Positions 1 to 5,902 of a DNA stretch of 5,902 nt are shown one piece after another. Origin of the DNA: Xanthobacteraceae bacterium (GTDB lineage Bacteria; Pseudomonadota; Alphaproteobacteria; Rhizobiales; Xanthobacteraceae); NCBI GenBank assembly GCA_030043285.1, contig JASHXZ010000805.1, positions 1-5,902 of the forward strand. Reading direction: 5' to 3'. Position 1 is the stretch's first letter; each line of letters begins with the position of its first letter. Under the pieces are notes generated by a model. That model ran no database searches. It was not told the origin of the DNA and worked only from the letters and a program-made list of their open reading frames with translations. The translations under genes and the position numbers were made by a program.

Positions 1-2182
1 CCCGGTCGCCGCCAGTCGTCACTTGCCTCATGGCAACACTCGGGCCGTAAGGCTCAATGTGCGATAAAAGCGCATTCATCAATCCCGGCACCGCCTGAAG
101 GCAGGTTGCCCGCGTGAGCGCCGAACGCAAGACGTCGCCATCGAGCAACTCATCCGAGTTGAGCAACATCGCTTCGCCACCTGCCAGGACTGCGGAAAAC
201 AGTTCAAAAAAGAGAATGTCGAAACCCACCGGTGCTAAGACAGCGAATATGTCTCTCCGGCTAAATGAGAACTCCTGAGAGGCGGCAAGTAATGTATTCA
301 TGAGGTTCTGATGGCGAACAACGACGCCTTTCGGCCTCCCGCTGGTGCCGGAAGTAAAGAGAATATAAGCCGCGTCATCCGGATAATCGGCGTTGGTGGA
401 CTCCAGCTTGGACGGCTGAGCCACGCCAGAGCCGGCATTGACGAGCAGGTCGGAAACGTCCAGCAGGCCAAGCTGAGGAGGCAGGCCGCTTAGTCCAAGT
501 TGAGGATCTTTGGTTACGATGACGGATGCGCCGGCATCCTTGGTCATCTGTAAGAAACGCGCCGTCGGTTGTCGCGGATCCAACGGAAGAATCACGCAGC
601 CAGCTTTGATGATGGCGAGAAACGCAGGCAGCACCTCCGGCTCACGGTCGATCAACGTCGCGATGACCGCGCGCTTTCGACCGATGGCCTCTCTGAGCGT
701 GCCGGCCAAACGCTCGGCGGCTGCCTCGATTTCCCTGAAAGTGTGGCAAGAGTGGCTTGAGCTGGCGGCAATGCGATGCGGGGAAGCCTTGACCCGCTCG
801 GAAAACGCCTCGGCTATCGTCATGTGCGCGCCAGCCAAGGTCTCTGGATTGTACCGAATGAGGTTTAACGCCGCCGCCGGTTCGAGCAGCTGAATCGTGC
901 TTAAGCGCAACGACGGCGCGGCGAGCCACTGATCGGAAAACCTACAGAATAAATGCCCAATGAGCACGGCGTGCACATCCTCGATAATTTCCGTGTTCCA
1001 TGTCAGTCTAAAACCGCGCCTTAGCTCATCAGGAAAGAATGTCCATTCCAGATCGAACCTGGTGCTGGAGCTATCGGGCAATACATGCTTGGCTCGAGAT
1101 CCGCCGAACGACGGAGGCTCGGCCGACATTGTTTGATACGCGACCAGGACCTGGAACAGTGCATTGTGGCTGATAGCTCTTGGCAATTTAAGCGCTTCGA
1201 CAACTTCTTCGATTGGCGCGTCGGCATGATCCAACGCTTCCGTCAGTTCACACCGCATGCGTGCGATTAGGGTGCCCAGGTCGGGATCGTCACTGAGGTC
1301 CTGTCGCAATGCGATGCTGTTGACAAACAGCCCGAGCACGTCGGCGAACCCTTCGCGCGTTCTGTTGGCATAGGGGGTGCCGAGGACGAATTCCGTCTGT
1401 TCCGACAGACGGCTCAAGAAGCCGCTGACCAGCGACAACAGCACAATGAAATGCGTTGCGCTGGCGCTCTGCGCCAGTGCAAGTAACGCTCCCTGCGCGG
1501 CAGGAGTTAAGACATGGAAGGCCGAACGGCCGGCGAAGGTCTGCTCGCTTGGGCGCGTGCGCGCGAAGGGAATCGTCAGCGTGGAAGGGGAAGGGATGAG
1601 CTTATCCCGCCAGAACGCGAGCGACCGGGCGTAATCCTTGCCAGCCTCCTCGCGCGAATAATCACCGTAACTTTTGGCTGGAGCTGTTACCGAACGGCCC
1701 AGGCCGACAGCACGATCATATTCGCGGGCCAGCGCCTCGCACATCTTTACGACGGACCAACCGTCAGTTATGATGTGATGCTGACAAACGGTCAGCGCGC
1801 GAGGGTGCCCATCATCCTCGACTATTTCAAACCATACCGGCGGCGAACCCGATCTAAGGTCGAAGACGTGGGCGGCGGCGCGGTTGCAGCGCTCCGTTAC
1901 GAAGTCTGACGGATTGGTGTCGCCGCGAAGCGCGATCAAGCGGATATCTGGTCGCGCCGAACCCGGGTCTGCACATATCGCGACGGGCTCGCCTTCCTGC
2001 TCCGCAAATGAAGTCCGCAGTATGGCGTGCGTCGCAACGACGCAGCGGATCGCGTGCTCGAGCGCAGTGCGTTCCAGTGCATGCTCAAATAACAGGCTTG
2101 TGACAACCGTGTAAGCAGGATCGCTTTTGCGCAAGAGGTGATGAAACCACATACGCTTTTGCGCGCTTGTCAGGTGGAGCAT
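1..2182 (-). CDS. Nonribosomal peptide synthetase, N-terminal part (C-A...), runs off left edge
   Basis: Partial gene; 727 codons are visible and the 3' end lies beyond the left edge. Residues about 3-430 form a condensation domain, which joins an upstream carrier-bound acyl or peptidyl chain to the amino acid on its own carrier. Motifs seen: C1 LTSAQKRMW (4-12), C2 THAILRTSF, C3 HHIITDGWS with His135, His136 and Asp140, C4 SYGDYS, C5 LGLFVNS, C6 DAPIEEVVE and C7 SHNALFQVL. All are close to consensus, so it should be active. An adenylation domain follows: A1 near HTFREIE (480-486), A2 KAGCVILPLDP, A3 TSGTSGRPKG (610-619), A4 FDILFFE (Asp655) and a TTGGD segment (722-726), where the window ends. 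Visible pocket residues are D655, I656, F659, Q696, V721 and T723; these match no standard code well. A5-A10 and the carrier domain must lie outside. The ATG at 2182 is preceded by GGAAG about 8 bases upstream; an in-frame TTG at 2233 is the alternative. Divergent from the other NRPS, 153 bases away. The family call is firm; the substrate is not. Confidence 0.95.
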   Translation of the reverse strand, partial: MLHLTSAQKRMWFHHLLRKSDPAYTVVTSLLFEHALERTALEHAIRCVVATHAILRTSFAEQEGEPVAICADPGSARPDIRLIALRGDTNPSDFVTERCNRAAAHVFDLRSGSPPVWFEIVEDDGHPRALTVCQHHIITDGWSVVKMCEALAREYDRAVGLGRSVTAPAKSYGDYSREEAGKDYARSLAFWRDKLIPSPSTLTIPFARTRPSEQTFAGRSAFHVLTPAAQGALLALAQSASATHFIVLLSLVSGFLSRLSEQTEFVLGTPYANRTREGFADVLGLFVNSIALRQDLSDDPDLGTLIARMRCELTEALDHADAPIEEVVEALKLPRAISHNALFQVLVAYQTMSAEPPSFGGSRAKHVLPDSSSTRFDLEWTFFPDELRRGFRLTWNTEIIEDVHAVLIGHLFCRFSDQWLAAPSLRLSTIQLLEPAAALNLIRYNPETLAGAHMTIAEAFSERVKASPHRIAASSSHSCHTFREIEAAAERLAGTLREAIGRKRAVIATLIDREPEVLPAFLAIIKAGCVILPLDPRQPTARFLQMTKDAGASVIVTKDPQLGLSGLPPQLGLLDVSDLLVNAGSGVAQPSKLESTNADYPDDAAYILFTSGTSGRPKGVVVRHQNLMNTLLAASQEFSFSRRDIFAVLAPVGFDILFFELFSAVLAGGEAMLLNSDELLDGDVLRSALTRATCLQAVPGLMNALLSHIEPYGPSVAMRQVTTGGDR

Positions 2183-2190
2183 TTGCGTCG

Positions 2191-2201
2191 CTTCCGTCCT
2201 T
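2191..2201 (-). promoter_or_regulatory. Ribosome binding site region of the leftward NRPS
   Basis: Read on the minus strand, AAGGACGGAAG precedes the ATG at 2182; its GGAAG part ends eight bases before the start codon. This supports 2182 over the in-frame TTG at 2233, whose upstream bases show no purine-rich run as good. Starting at 2182 places the C1 motif at residues 4-12, an unusually short but possible N-terminus. Confidence 0.45.
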
Positions 2202-2260
2202 TCCCCGTGCCATTCTCGATCCAGCCATAACAACGCGACCGATCTTGCCCGCCCGGCTTA

Positions 2261-2270
2261 CAATCGATTG
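2261..2270. promoter_or_regulatory. Perfect 10-base palindrome CAATCGATTG, possible operator
   Basis: CAATCGATTG reads the same on both strands. The symmetry does not extend into the flanking bases. It overlaps the first three bases of the proposed -35 of the rightward gene and lies upstream of the start of the leftward gene, so a dimeric regulator bound here could affect both. A 10-base palindrome can occur by chance, and no regulator family is implied. Confidence 0.25.
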
Positions 2271-2296
2271 CATTTTCTCTTTTCGCCTACTTTAAT
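2268..2296 (+). promoter_or_regulatory. Candidate sigma-70-type promoter for the rightward NRPS
   Basis: TTGCAT at 2268-2273 and TTTAAT at 2291-2296 match the -35 and -10 consensus at four and five of six positions, with the ideal 17-base spacer. Transcription would begin near 2303 and leave a leader of roughly 30 bases before the ATG at 2336. A second -10-like hexamer, TATAAC at 2299-2304, has no good -35 at the right distance. Read by eye only; AT-rich stretches give chance matches. Confidence 0.45.
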
Positions 2297-2322
2297 ACTA
2301 TAACCTGAATACCACAACCTGC

Positions 2323-2326
2323 GGGA
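2323..2326 (+). promoter_or_regulatory. Ribosome binding site of the rightward NRPS
   Basis: GGGA lies nine bases before the ATG at 2336. It is a weak Shine-Dalgarno match at suitable spacing. The in-frame stop TGA at 2306-2308, with no other ATG, GTG or TTG after it, leaves this as the start. Confidence 0.5.
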
Positions 2327-2335
2327 TGTAGCACT

Positions 2336-5300
2336 ATGGACCGTCCGCGCGATTACTCTTTTGAAGCGCCCTCGGCACAGGCTCGAATTCTCTTCAGCCA
2401 AATCGAGCAGCGGAAGTCCGTCGCCTTCAATATCGTGCATGCTTGGAATATTCCCGACGGCATAGATCGGCATGCTCTTGAGGCCGCTTTGAGCTTGGTC
2501 GAGGCCAAGCATGATCAGCTGCGCAGCGTTTTCACGGAAGGTCCGAATGGGTTTCGCTGTCGAGTCCTTTCCGAGAGCGCTATCCGCATTGAGCAGTACC
2601 GGGAGCGCGTCACCGAGGATGAGCTAGCGCGCTACGCCAGAAAACCATTTGACCTGACCACCGGGCCTGCCTGGCGTTGCGATCTCTTCGAAATGGACGA
2701 TGGGAGCGTCAGGCTAGTGCTCTGCTTCCACCATGCGATTGTAGACGATGCTTCGATAGACATTTTGTGTGCGGATTGGTGCGAAGCATACGAGCAGCTC
2801 ACGGCGGGAAACGTCTCCCCCTTGCGGCCGCTGAGTGGACAGTATGTCGAGATGACGGCGTGGGAGCGGGATTATGTCGAGTCAACCGACTACCGGGAGA
2901 GCCTTGCCTACCTAGCGGCCAAATTTGACCGGCGACGGCCAAGCGCGTTTCAGCCGCATCCTCTTCCGTTGCATCTGCGCGAGCCAAGTGACGGATATTT
3001 CGTCCAAACGGTTCCACAACGGCTGCGGGAGCGGCTGGAGGAGTTTTGTCGAGATGCGAAGGCGACGCCCTACGTTTTTTTCTGCACTGTTTTTGGAATT
3101 TTGGCGGCGCGTTACGCAGGAGAGCCGACGAGCCTGTTTGCGACGGCGACGGGAATACGCCCCACGGCGGCCCTGAGACAGGTCTGCGGCGCATTTACCA
3201 ATACGCTTCCGCTAATGATATCGATTGACGGCGAGTGCTTTGACGGCGCCTTTCATAAGGCGCGGGCGGAGATATTGCAAACCATGCAATGCTTCGGTGT
3301 TCCCTACGAACACGTCATCCGCGCCGGCGGATTGTCCGGGCAAGCGGGGTTGCGAACGCTATTTCTGGAGAAGCGGCCGACACCGCAGATGACGTTCGGC
3401 GGTGTCCGCTGCGTGCCGATTTGCATTTGGGTCGGCGCAACCAAGCTCGATCTGATGCTCTGCCTGACCCGCCGTCGCGAAGCGACGGAGCTGGCGGTCG
3501 AGTATGCGAACGCATATTTCACAAAAGCAAGCGCTCGGACACTGCTATCCTGTTTAATCGATCTCGCCGAGCAATGTCTGGATAACCGATCGGCCTTGCT
3601 GTCGGGACTGCCACTCCTGCGCGGCGCCTCAGCGAAAGAGGTTCTGGCGCAATCATCCGGTGAAACGGCTGAGATTCCGAGTTCGCCGGTAACCAATGAT
3701 ATTCTTGCCATATGTGCGCGATCGCGCGATTGCGTCGCTGCCAGCGATACGACGGCTACCGGCGTGCGCCGGGAGTTGTCGTACGGACAGTTGGACGAGG
3801 CGAGCCTGTCGGTGTCGCGCGCCCTGAGGCGGCTGGGCGTGCAGCCGGGCAGCGCGATCGGCTGCTTCATGCGGCGTGGGATCGAACTCAGCATCGCTGT
3901 CTTGGCGACCCTTCGGTCGGGGTGTCTATATGTTCCGCTCGATCCCGACCTGCCTATGGCACGGCTGCGATTGCAATCACGCGGTTTGACGGCCATCCTG
4001 ACGACGCCTGATATGTCGTTTTTTGACCTCGGTGTCGCCGTGCCGAGACTTGATGTGCACCCGCAAGCTGAGATGGAGAGCTGCCAGCCGGACGGGCTCG
4101 GAGCCGGCACCGACATCGGCGATGACGCCTATATTATCTACACTTCGGGCACGACTGGCGCGCCGAAAGGCGTTGTCAACACGCATCTTGGCTTGAGAAA
4201 TCGACTGGACTGGATGCAGAAAGCCTATCCCATCACGTCGGTGGACGTGGTGCTGCAGAAAACTCCGATCAGTTTTGACGTTTCTGTGTGGGAGCTGATC
4301 TGGCCGTTAATGGTCGGCGCGCGTCTTCACTATGCGCGCCCCGATGGCCACAAGGACGTTAAGTATCTCGCTGATGTTATTGCCACCGAGCGGGTGACAA
4401 TTTTGCACTTCGTCCCGTCGATGCTCCGCGTGTTCCTGGAGTTCGCGCAACCCACCTGCCCGACCGCCGTGCGACACGTTATCTGCAGCGGAGAGCCGCT
4501 TCCGAGGGCGCTTGCGGAGGAATGGAGCAGCAAATTCACCGGCAGCGTACATAACCTCTACGGACCGACCGAAGCCGCAATAGACGTCAGCGCTTTCACC
4601 TATGAACCTTCGGAGCCGGGGCCCATGGTGCCGATCGGCTTGCCAATACAGAACACCGGAGTCTACCTGCTCGACAGTCGTCGTAATCCTGTCCCAAACG
4701 GTGCCGTCGGGGAGATTTATCTTGCAGGCGCAAATCTTGCCCGCGGGTACTATCAGCAGCCCGACCTCACTAATGAGAAGTTCATTGATCTGCACTCTGA
4801 CAATTTCGGCGAACAACAGCGCGTTTACTACACGGGCGACCGCGGCCGGAGGCGCACGGATGGCGCCATTCTTTTTGAAGGGCGAGTTGACGGACAGATC
4901 AAGCTGAACGGGGTTCGTATTGAATTAGAGGAGATCGAAAAAAGCCTGATGGCGCACCCCGACGTCGGGGATGCAGCCGTCATACTTCAAGAAGGAGACG
5001 AGCCTTTCCTTGCGGCGTTTTACCTGTCGGGTCACGCCGACACGGGGGACAAAGACCTCCGCGCGTGGCTCTCGAGCCGCCTGCCGCAGAGCATGATCCC
5101 GCTCGTGTTCCGGCGGCTTGAATCATTTCCGGTGACGAGCGCAGGCAAGCTCGACCGCCGCGGCTTTCCGCGGTGCGGGCGGCCCCAGGCGACAGTTGCG
5201 CGAGAGTTTGCGCCACCGCGCACCAGCATCGAGGCGCAGATCGCCAGCGTATGGGAGAATATTCTTGCCGTCTCTCCTATCGGGATCGATGACAATTTCT

Positions 5301-5902
5301 TCGCGCTCGGAGGAGATTCTCTTCGAAGTCTGCGTTGCACGGCGAAGATGAAGACAGCTGGCCTGCTCGTAAGCGTTGGTGATTTCCTGCAATATCCGAC
5401 TGTTCGCGAGCTTGCGCGGGTCACGAAGCTTTCGCCGATTGACAGGGGCGGCTCCGCCGGGTCGAGATCGCAAACGCACCAATTTCAGGCGCCAAGCGTG
5501 GTACAGGTCCTTTGGCTCGCCAGCCAAATCAAACAGGACTATCGATCCTATGTTACGACTTACCGCATTCTTGGAGGCCTTCGTGCCGAAGCGATGCAGC
5601 AGGCGTTGGACGCTGCGGTCGCGCGCCATCCCATACTGCGCGCGCGTTTGAGGGAAAATGTTGCCGGGCAAATCGACATCGAGATTGTTGAGGCGGCGCC
5701 TTGTTGGATTGAGTTTCATGATTTTGAGGGTCGACAGCCCAGTGACGCTGACTGCGCCTTAAAGGCCTGGCTTGAGCAAGCCAACCGGTTTCAATGGGAT
5801 TGGACTACCGCGCCGCTCCTGAGATGTGTCGTGCATCTGATGCCCTGCAACACATTCCATTTGACGTTTATCGAACCGTGGCTCGACGGTTGGAGCGTTC
5901 AA
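2336..5902 (+). CDS. Nonribosomal peptide synthetase, C-A(Ser)-T-C-like, runs off right edge
   Basis: Partial gene; 1189 codons are visible without a stop. Residues 10-425 form a condensation domain: C1 SAQARILFSQ, C2 KHDQLRSVF, C3 HHAIVDD (His132, His133, Asp137, with Asp138 replacing the usual Gly), C5 GAFTNT (285-290), and a C7 region that is hard to recognise. Residues about 455-945 form an adenylation domain, which makes aminoacyl-AMP and loads the carrier: A1 LSYGQL (481-486), A2 RSGCLYVPLDP, A3 YTSGTTGAPKG (602-612), A4 FDVSVWE, A5 NLYGPTE (740-746), A6 ARGYYQQPDLT, A7 YYTGD, A8 GRVDGQIKLNGVRIELEEIE, A9 LPQSMIP and A10 AGKLDR. Pocket residues D648, V649, W652, H691, I716, S718, L741, I749, D750 and K938 read DVWHISLIDK, matching the serine code DVWHLSLIDK at nine of ten, so L-serine is predicted. 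A carrier domain follows (about 958-1025) with NFFALGGDSL; Ser995 would carry phosphopantetheine. A second, atypical C-like domain starts near 1053 and is cut by the edge. The ATG is the only ATG, GTG or TTG after the in-frame stop at 2306-2308. Confidence 0.96.
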   Translation, partial: MDRPRDYSFEAPSAQARILFSQIEQRKSVAFNIVHAWNIPDGIDRHALEAALSLVEAKHDQLRSVFTEGPNGFRCRVLSESAIRIEQYRERVTEDELARYARKPFDLTTGPAWRCDLFEMDDGSVRLVLCFHHAIVDDASIDILCADWCEAYEQLTAGNVSPLRPLSGQYVEMTAWERDYVESTDYRESLAYLAAKFDRRRPSAFQPHPLPLHLREPSDGYFVQTVPQRLRERLEEFCRDAKATPYVFFCTVFGILAARYAGEPTSLFATATGIRPTAALRQVCGAFTNTLPLMISIDGECFDGAFHKARAEILQTMQCFGVPYEHVIRAGGLSGQAGLRTLFLEKRPTPQMTFGGVRCVPICIWVGATKLDLMLCLTRRREATELAVEYANAYFTKASARTLLSCLIDLAEQCLDNRSALLSGLPLLRGASAKEVLAQSSGETAEIPSSPVTNDILAICARSRDCVAASDTTATGVRRELSYGQLDEASLSVSRALRRLGVQPGSAIGCFMRRGIELSIAVLATLRSGCLYVPLDPDLPMARLRLQSRGLTAILTTPDMSFFDLGVAVPRLDVHPQAEMESCQPDGLGAGTDIGDDAYIIYTSGTTGAPKGVVNTHLGLRNRLDWMQKAYPITSVDVVLQKTPISFDVSVWELIWPLMVGARLHYARPDGHKDVKYLADVIATERVTILHFVPSMLRVFLEFAQPTCPTAVRHVICSGEPLPRALAEEWSSKFTGSVHNLYGPTEAAIDVSAFTYEPSEPGPMVPIGLPIQNTGVYLLDSRRNPVPNGAVGEIYLAGANLARGYYQQPDLTNEKFIDLHSDNFGEQQRVYYTGDRGRRRTDGAILFEGRVDGQIKLNGVRIELEEIEKSLMAHPDVGDAAVILQEGDEPFLAAFYLSGHADTGDKDLRAWLSSRLPQSMIPLVFRRLESFPVTSAGKLDRRGFPRCGRPQATVAREFAPPRTSIEAQIASVWENILAVSPIGIDDNFFALGGDSLRSLRCTAKMKTAGLLVSVGDFLQYPTVRELARVTKLSPIDRGGSAGSRSQTHQFQAPSVVQVLWLASQIKQDYRSYVTTYRILGGLRAEAMQQALDAAVARHPILRARLRENVAGQIDIEIVEAAPCWIEFHDFEGRQPSDADCALKAWLEQANRFQWDWTTAPLLRCVVHLMPCNTFHLTFIEPWLDGWSVQ
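5492..5902 (+). other. Partial condensation-fold domain lacking the HHxxxDG histidines
   Basis: N-terminal 137 residues of the domain after the serine carrier, residues 1053-1189 of the rightward NRPS. The fold is recognised from a C1-like PSVVQVLWL, a clear C2-like RHPILRARL, and a segment ending LTFIEPWLDGWS where a C domain has HHxxxDGxS. Glu1180 and Pro1181 occupy the two histidine positions, while Asp1184-Gly1185-Trp-Ser are kept. The second histidine is the catalytic residue in ordinary condensation and epimerization domains, so neither activity is expected by the standard mechanism. The C1-like motif also lacks the usual Ala and appears one residue shorter between Gln and Trp. The rest of the domain is outside the window. 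Confidence 0.8.

Larger units (their letters stand above)
2183..2335. promoter_or_regulatory. Divergent intergenic control region between two NRPS genes
   Basis: This is the only part of the window outside the two synthetase genes. Both genes start from it, so it should hold the promoters for both and may coordinate them. It contains an AT-rich patch (about 2271-2310) inside otherwise GC-rich DNA, a 10-base palindrome and a promoter-like pair for the rightward gene. I saw no tRNA, rho-independent terminator, riboswitch-like structure or additional small gene in it. No specific regulator binding motif was recognised. Confidence 0.75.

Noticed and set aside
1514..1909. A 131-codon plus-strand open frame
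   Set aside because: It overlaps the C3-C4 region of the leftward NRPS C domain on the opposite strand. The minus-strand reading gives canonical motifs; this one gives none.
2085..2273. Minus-strand open frame starting at the ATG at 2273, upstream of the leftward NRPS
   Set aside because: It runs in a different frame from the NRPS, overlaps its start, and shows no recognisable protein. The ATG at 2271-2273 does not lead into the synthetase frame.
2297..2302. TATAGT on the minus strand as a -10 for the leftward NRPS
   Set aside because: The hexamer is good, but no acceptable -35 lies 16-18 bases upstream on that strand; the sequence there is CCGCA-like.
3304..4116. A 270-codon open frame on the minus strand inside the rightward NRPS
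   Set aside because: It lies antisense to unmistakable C- and A-domain coding sequence, its translation is Arg/Ser-rich with no recognisable motif, and long antisense frames are common in GC-rich DNA.
4307..4816. A 169-codon minus-strand open frame opposite the A domain
   Set aside because: It is antisense to the A4-A6 motifs of the serine A domain and has no family resemblance of its own.
5123..5719. A 198-codon minus-strand open frame opposite the carrier and C-like domains
   Set aside because: It is antisense to the A10, carrier and C-like motifs and rich in Arg and Ala without a coherent domain.
5492..5902. Calling the last domain a standard epimerization domain because of the LGGDS carrier
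   Set aside because: Epimerization domains also need the HHxxxD histidines, which are absent, and the C1-like region does not match the PIQxWF start of such domains.
1..5902. CRISPR arrays, tRNA or rRNA genes, insertion sequences and long repeats
   Set aside because: None seen. Nearly all of the window is accounted for by two open NRPS frames, and the 153-base gap holds no such structure.

Overview
The window lies inside a nonribosomal peptide synthetase (NRPS) gene cluster. Two large synthetase genes start near the middle and run outward in opposite directions, each leaving the window before it ends. The DNA is GC-rich apart from a short AT-rich patch between the genes. That and the codon choice suggest a proteobacterium, possibly an alpha- or beta-proteobacterium, but nothing here fixes the genus and the guess is weak.

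Layout. Positions 1-2182, minus strand: the first 727 residues of an NRPS. It has a well-conserved condensation (C) domain and then the first part of an adenylation (A) domain, cut by the left edge just before the A5 motif. Positions 2183-2335: a 153-base divergent intergenic region with a likely sigma-70-type promoter for the rightward gene and a perfect 10-base palindrome over its -35. Positions 2336-5902, plus strand: the first 1189 residues of a second NRPS, with order C - A - thiolation (T) - C-like. The last domain is cut by the right edge. Together the two reading frames cover all of the window except the intergenic region, and I read both without a stop or frameshift.

How they work together. 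Each protein starts directly with a C domain, so each would take an acyl or peptidyl chain from another carrier protein instead of starting a chain with its own A domain. The rightward A domain has a complete ten-residue pocket, DVWHISLIDK, one conservative change from the classical serine code. The leftward A domain shows six of ten pocket positions (D, I, F, Q, V, T), which resembles no standard code well; glycine is closest. No thioesterase, MbtH-like protein, transporter or regulator lies in the window, so neither product nor module order can be given.

Most notable feature: the C-fold domain after the serine module has E-P-W-L-D-G-W-S where HHxxxDGxS is expected. Both histidines, including the catalytic one, are missing while the Asp-Gly part is intact. 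It follows a carrier domain with the LGGDS form of the 4'-phosphopantetheine site. The domain may be catalytically silent, structural, or doing something other than ordinary peptide-bond formation on a seryl-carrier intermediate.
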